Notes under the pieces: model-generated
Database searches by the model: none
Told to the model about the DNA's origin: nothing
The model's input: the letters and a program-made list of their open reading frames with translations, nothing else
Made by a program: the position numbers and the translations under genes
Assembly (NCBI RefSeq): GCF_013363995.1
Contig: NZ_JABWGO010000005.1
Location: 204,711-268,710, forward strand
DNA from: Nonomuraea rhodomycinica
GTDB lineage: Bacteria > Actinomycetota > Actinomycetes > Streptosporangiales > Streptosporangiaceae
Reading direction: 5' to 3'
Length of the DNA: 64,000 nt
Part shown: positions 61,068 through 64,000 of the stretch, piece after piece
Layout of the letters: every line of letters begins with the position of its first letter
How positions within the stretch are numbered: the stretch's first letter is position 1

Positions 61068-62196
61068 GCTGGTTGAGCCGGTAGTACAGCCGGGGCGGCA
61101 GGTGCGCCAGCAGCCCGGAGTGCCGCTCGCTGAGCAGCACCACCAGTTGCTCCGGCGGCAGGTCGATGTAGCGGGTGAGGTTCTCGTACCAGCGGGCGCT
61201 GTTGCGGGCCGAGCGCTGAGGCGCCACGATCGCGGCCTTGCGCTCCCGCTCGTACCAGGCCAGGGCGGGCTCCCGTTCCATGCCCCCGTGCAGGGCGTTG
61301 ACGAGGACCGCGGCGTCCGCCAGGGCCAGGGCGGTGCCCGCCCCGATCGAGTAGTGCGTGGTGTGCGCGGCATCGCCCATGAGGACGAGGTTGCCGCGGT
61401 GCCAGGTGCGGTTGGTCAGGGTGCGGAAGTTCAGCCAGTGCGCGCCGCCGTCGGCGTTGGCCCGGCCGATCAGCGGGTGCCCGTCCAGGATGTCGGCGAA
61501 GAGCTTCTCCAGCAGGGCCAGGCTGTCGGCCTCGTTCGCCTGGTCGAAGCCGAGCCCCCGCCACGTCTCCGGGGAGCACTCGACGACGACGGTGCTGTGG
61601 CCGTCGCCGAACCCGTAGCCGTAGCACCAGATCCAGCCGTGCTCGGTCGGTGTGAAGGCGAAGACGAAGGCGTCGAAGACCTTGGTGGTGCCGAGCCAGA
61701 CGTACATGTCGCGGCCCACCTCGACCTCGGTGCCGAAGTGGTCGGCGTGGCGCTCCCGAAGGACGCTGTTGACCCCGTCACCGGCCACGACCAGGTCGGC
61801 CCCGGCCAGCTCCGCCGCGTCCTCACCGGCGATCTCGTGCTCGAACTCCACGCGGACGCCGAGGGAGCGGGCCCGCTCGGTGAGGATGTCCAGCAGGCGG
61901 CGCCGGCCGACGCCGAAGCCCTGGTCCCCGTTCTCCACCGTCACCGTCGCCCGGTGGCGCACGTTGACGACGAAGCTCTCCCAGCTGACCGAGCTGTCGA
62001 GGATGGCCGCGGCCGACTCGGGGTCGGCCCGCTGGAGGTGGTGGAGCAGTTCGTCCCAGTAGGTCACGCCCCAGCCGTACGTCGACCCGGCCGGGTTCCG
62101 CTCGTAGACGGTGATGTCATGGGACGGGTCCACCCGCTTCATCAGGATCGAGAAGTACAGGCTGGCGGGTCCCCCGCCGACACAGGCGACCTTCAC
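61027..62196 (-). CDS. FAD-dependent monooxygenase (VioD/salicylyl-CoA-hydroxylase-like)
   Basis: A flavin hydroxylase of about 389 residues. VACVGGGPASLYFSILMKR is the FAD-binding start, GVTYWDELLHHLQ a segment typical of the tryptophan- and CoA-ester-hydroxylase branch, LVVAGDGVNSVLR the DG motif, and LVLMGDAAHTTHYSIGAGTALALAD the GD motif (by pattern). GTG 62196 has GAGGAGG five bases upstream; the GTG at 62214 would include the Shine-Dalgarno sequence. The 3' end overlaps the nucleotidyltransferase by 41 bases. The substrate is unknown. Confidence 0.87.
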   Translation of the reverse strand: MKVACVGGGPASLYFSILMKRVDPSHDITVYERNPAGSTYGWGVTYWDELLHHLQRADPESAAAILDSSVSWESFVVNVRHRATVTVENGDQGFGVGRRRLLDILTERARSLGVRVEFEHEIAGEDAAELAGADLVVAGDGVNSVLRERHADHFGTEVEVGRDMYVWLGTTKVFDAFVFAFTPTEHGWIWCYGYGFGDGHSTVVVECSPETWRGLGFDQANEADSLALLEKLFADILDGHPLIGRANADGGAHWLNFRTLTNRTWHRGNLVLMGDAAHTTHYSIGAGTALALADAAVLVNALHGGMEREPALAWYERERKAAIVAPQRSARNSARWYENLTRYIDLPPEQLVVLLSERHSGLLAHLPPRLYYRLNQLTTALGELRRGRR

Positions 62197-62395
62197 ACGA
62201 GCCTCCTCGGTCACGCAACGCGATCAATTCGTGACATAGAGTATCAGTGGAGGTGTGCGGAAAGACGACCACATCCGGCCGAACCCCTGGTCAGGAGATG
62301 GCCAAGTCCCGCCCGGCCTCGGTCCATCACCGGTCGCCGGCCGTCGTTCCCCCCAGCCGCCCGGCACGTCTCCGCCAGGTCCGAATGGCGCTGCC

Positions 62396-62760
62396 GGCGG
62401 CGTCACGGGCACGGTCTCGCGAACCGGCCTCAGGGTGAACGCGACCCACAACGGCCGCAGCGCCGCCGTCATCACCCACGACCCCTACGCGGTCGGCCGG
62501 GAGGGCCCGCCGCACAGCCACAAGCAGGGCGCCTTCTCCAGCCTCTACGGCTCCTCCAGCGGCACCGGCCTCCTGGTCGCCTGGGCCTGGGGGGGTGAGC
62601 CGGATCATCGACGTCATCGAGCAGCCGGACGGCGCCGTCCTCAGAGCGGACGCGACGGGCGTGACGGGCTGCCCCCAGTTCGGGAAAGGCGCCTTCGTGA
62701 TCGGCCACCTGCAACGGCCAGGCCACCCAGAGATGGACCAGGTCATGGCGGAGGCAGCGG
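62396..62760 (+). pseudogene. decayed CE15 glucuronoyl esterase
   Basis: Fragments of a CE15 4-O-methyl-glucuronoyl methylesterase are recognisable. VTGTVSRTGLRVNATHNGRS (N-terminal strand region) runs directly into AAVITHDPYAVGREG and GAFSSLYGSSSGTGLLVAWAWG, implying an internal deletion. A G7 run (62589-62595) then shifts the frame to VSRIIDVIEQPDGAVLRADA and VTGCPQFGKGAFVIG. The usual catalytic Ser in GCSRxGKGA is Pro. N- and C-terminal parts are missing. It is clearly inactive. Confidence 0.78.
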
Positions 62761-62805
62761 GAGTGGACCCGCCGGGCCCGGGCGACCTCGCCCGGACCCG
62801 GGCGT

Positions 62806-63717
62806 CTACGGCCTCCGCGCGGTCGGGGACGCGCTCGCGGTCGGAGCCGCAGACGGGCCCGCGGACGGAGCCGTGGACGCGGTCGGAGCCGCAGACGGGC
62901 CCGCGGACGGGACCGCGGACGCGGTCGGGGCCGGGGCCGGGGCAGGGGCCGGCCGGTCGTAGATGCCGATGGCCCACCTGCCCGGCCGCTCTCGGACCAT
63001 GGCCGACAGCCGCCGGCGCACCTCGGGGTTGGCCAACGCCCCGGACAGAGCGCCCTCGTCGCACCTCGCCCCCCGCGCCTGCCGGCAGCCGGTGACGGCC
63101 TCTGCGGCCTTCCGGACGGGGGCGTCCGCGGGGAAGACCCAGACCTGCAGGGACTGCGGGCGCTTCAGCCAGTCGGACGGCACCGACAGCTTGTCGTTGT
63201 GACCGCTCATCGACCCCGCGCACCGGCCGGACACGCCGGTCGGCTCGCCGCCCTTGCCCCGCTGGCTGACGACGACCCAGGACCGCTGGTCCTCACACAC
63301 CACCGCGAACCCGGTGAAGACGCTGGTCGGCGTGTACGTCACCTTGCGGGCGACGCCCACCGTCTCGAACCGCCGGGACTGGATGAGGCCCAGATCGAAC
63401 TTCCGGGCTCCCAGGACCACGGGAAGCGTTCCGGGAAGCTCGGGCCCGCGCGTGACGACCCGCGCCGAGTCCGCAGGCTGTTGAGCGACCGCCGCCCCCT
63501 CCCCCCTCTGCGTCCCGGGTGGCAGGAGGCTCGTCAGCCCGGCCGCCGCGACGGCCGCGACGGCGAGCGCGGTCCCGGCCGTCGCGGCCCGCCGGGTACG
63601 GCGCATGCGGCGGCCCCGCCGTACGATCGCGTCGAACTGGGCGGCCGGCTCCTGGCCGGCCCGCCCGTGAGCGTGCTCCTCCAGGAGCTCACGCAGGTCG
63701 CTCTCGGTATGAGTCAT
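62806..63717 (-). CDS. membrane protein, likely anti-sigma factor partner of the ECF sigma
   Basis: A 303-residue single-pass protein. A cytosolic N-terminus (LRELLEEHAHGRAGQ and IVRRGRRMRRTRR) is followed by a transmembrane helix (residues 43-65) and an extracytoplasmic domain with paired Cys (VCEDQRS, GRCAGS, GCRQARGARC). The tail is a Pro/Ala/Ser/Thr repeat (PSAGPSAAPTAS twice). Its start overlaps the sigma stop by four bases (ATGA), the usual sigma/anti-sigma layout. No ZAS zinc motif is seen, so the anti-sigma role is inferred from context. Confidence 0.75.
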   Translation of the reverse strand: MTHTESDLRELLEEHAHGRAGQEPAAQFDAIVRRGRRMRRTRRAATAGTALAVAAVAAAGLTSLLPPGTQRGEGAAVAQQPADSARVVTRGPELPGTLPVVLGARKFDLGLIQSRRFETVGVARKVTYTPTSVFTGFAVVCEDQRSWVVVSQRGKGGEPTGVSGRCAGSMSGHNDKLSVPSDWLKRPQSLQVWVFPADAPVRKAAEAVTGCRQARGARCDEGALSGALANPEVRRRLSAMVRERPGRWAIGIYDRPAPAPAPAPTASAVPSAGPSAAPTASTAPSAGPSAAPTASASPTARRP

Positions 63718-64000
63718 CGCCGGATCCCCTCCAAGGTCATGGTCTGAATGTCGGGATCGACGCGAAGACGGGTCAGGGCCCGGCTGAGCTGGCTCTTCAC
63801 CGCTCCCGGCGAGCAGCCGACGATCTCGGCGACCTGGGTCAGCGTCCGCCCCTCGAAGTAGTGCAGGACGATCACCGCACGCTGGCGCGGGGACAGCGTG
63901 CCGATCGCGCTCCACAGCGCGGCCTGATCGTCCACCTCGGCGGCCGGGTCCCGCGGGTCGGCCGTCTCCGGCAGCGTCGCGGCCGGCACCTCCCCGCGCC
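63714..64000 (-). CDS. ECF sigma-70 factor, SigE-like (5' end outside window)
   Basis: The visible 95 residues hold the complete region 4: LSPRQRAVIVLHYFEGRTLT then QVAEIVGCSPGAVKSQLSRA. The frame is open to the right edge, so the start lies beyond 64000. This matches the SigE-family ECF factors common in actinomycetes. It is followed by the membrane protein with an ATGA overlap. The regulon cannot be told from this window. Confidence 0.87.
   Translation of the reverse strand, partial: RGEVPAATLPETADPRDPAAEVDDQAALWSAIGTLSPRQRAVIVLHYFEGRTLTQVAEIVGCSPGAVKSQLSRALTRLRVDPDIQTMTLEGIRR

Noticed and set aside
62255..62962. Intact 235-residue protein over the CE15 remnant
   Set aside because: Only part of the frame matches CE15; beyond the G7 run it reads the wrong frame and then the antisense of the Pro/Ala repeat tail of the neighbouring gene.

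Overview
The window is very GC-rich (about 72-74 percent by eye). Its genes use GTG and TTG starts freely, overlap by 1-4 bases (ATGA, GTGA, TGATG) and read towards each other with overlapping 3' ends. Polyphosphate glucokinase, PucR, DUF4253, TIGR03118, XRE-DUF5753, DUF574-type methyltransferase and PAC2 genes all point to a filamentous actinomycete, most likely of the Streptosporangiaceae (Nonomuraea-like). The family-level placement is inference from gene content. No rRNA, tRNA, CRISPR array, insertion sequence or prophage was seen.

Layout. 1-5.8 kb: a CopD-type membrane protein, a polytopic membrane protein, a secreted-type S15 hydrolase fused to an ABC ATPase, and its permease. 5.9-19.8 kb: two STAND/NB-ARC ATPases, an orphan class I terpene synthase, a PAC2 protein, a Gfo/Idh oxidoreductase, a tyrosine phosphatase, an M6 metalloprotease and a PucR regulator. 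19.4-26.3 kb: a MarR/ABC-exporter divergon, a gamma-glutamyltransferase, hemerythrin and acidic stress-type proteins, a 16-bp tandem repeat array, a HAD hydrolase and a Uma2 nuclease-fold protein. 26.2-34.2 kb: HrpA helicase, PpgK, a TIGR03118 protein, DUF4253 and an SAM methyltransferase.

34.3-42.9 kb is the most unusual region. A regulator with two HTH domains plus DUF5753 faces a tightly coupled nine-gene set: an unknown protein, an MFS exporter, two small proteins, a free-standing glutamyl-tRNA-reductase dimerisation domain, a maleate isomerase/arylmalonate decarboxylase-like protein, an FAD monooxygenase, a hydantoin/Asp-Glu racemase homologue without its catalytic cysteines, and a divergent porphobilinogen synthase (HemB) paralogue. 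Two tetrapyrrole-type components, redox and racemase-fold enzymes, an exporter and a regulator suggest a small specialised-metabolite pathway built on 5-aminolevulinate or porphobilinogen. I do not recognise it as a described cluster.

42.9-64 kb: a giant sigma-like/ZAS/transmembrane fusion protein, an S15 peptidase, a GntR regulator, a nitroreductase-MFS/MarR divergon, TetR, a lipoprotein, CDGSH, GNAT, HD and phosphatase genes. A MarR/EamA divergon follows, with twin perfect palindromes and apparently leaderless transcripts. Then come a methyltransferase, a pair of nucleotidyltransferases (the second frameshifted in a C6 run), an FAD monooxygenase, a decayed CE15 glucuronoyl esterase pseudogene, and an anti-sigma/ECF sigma pair that runs off the right edge.
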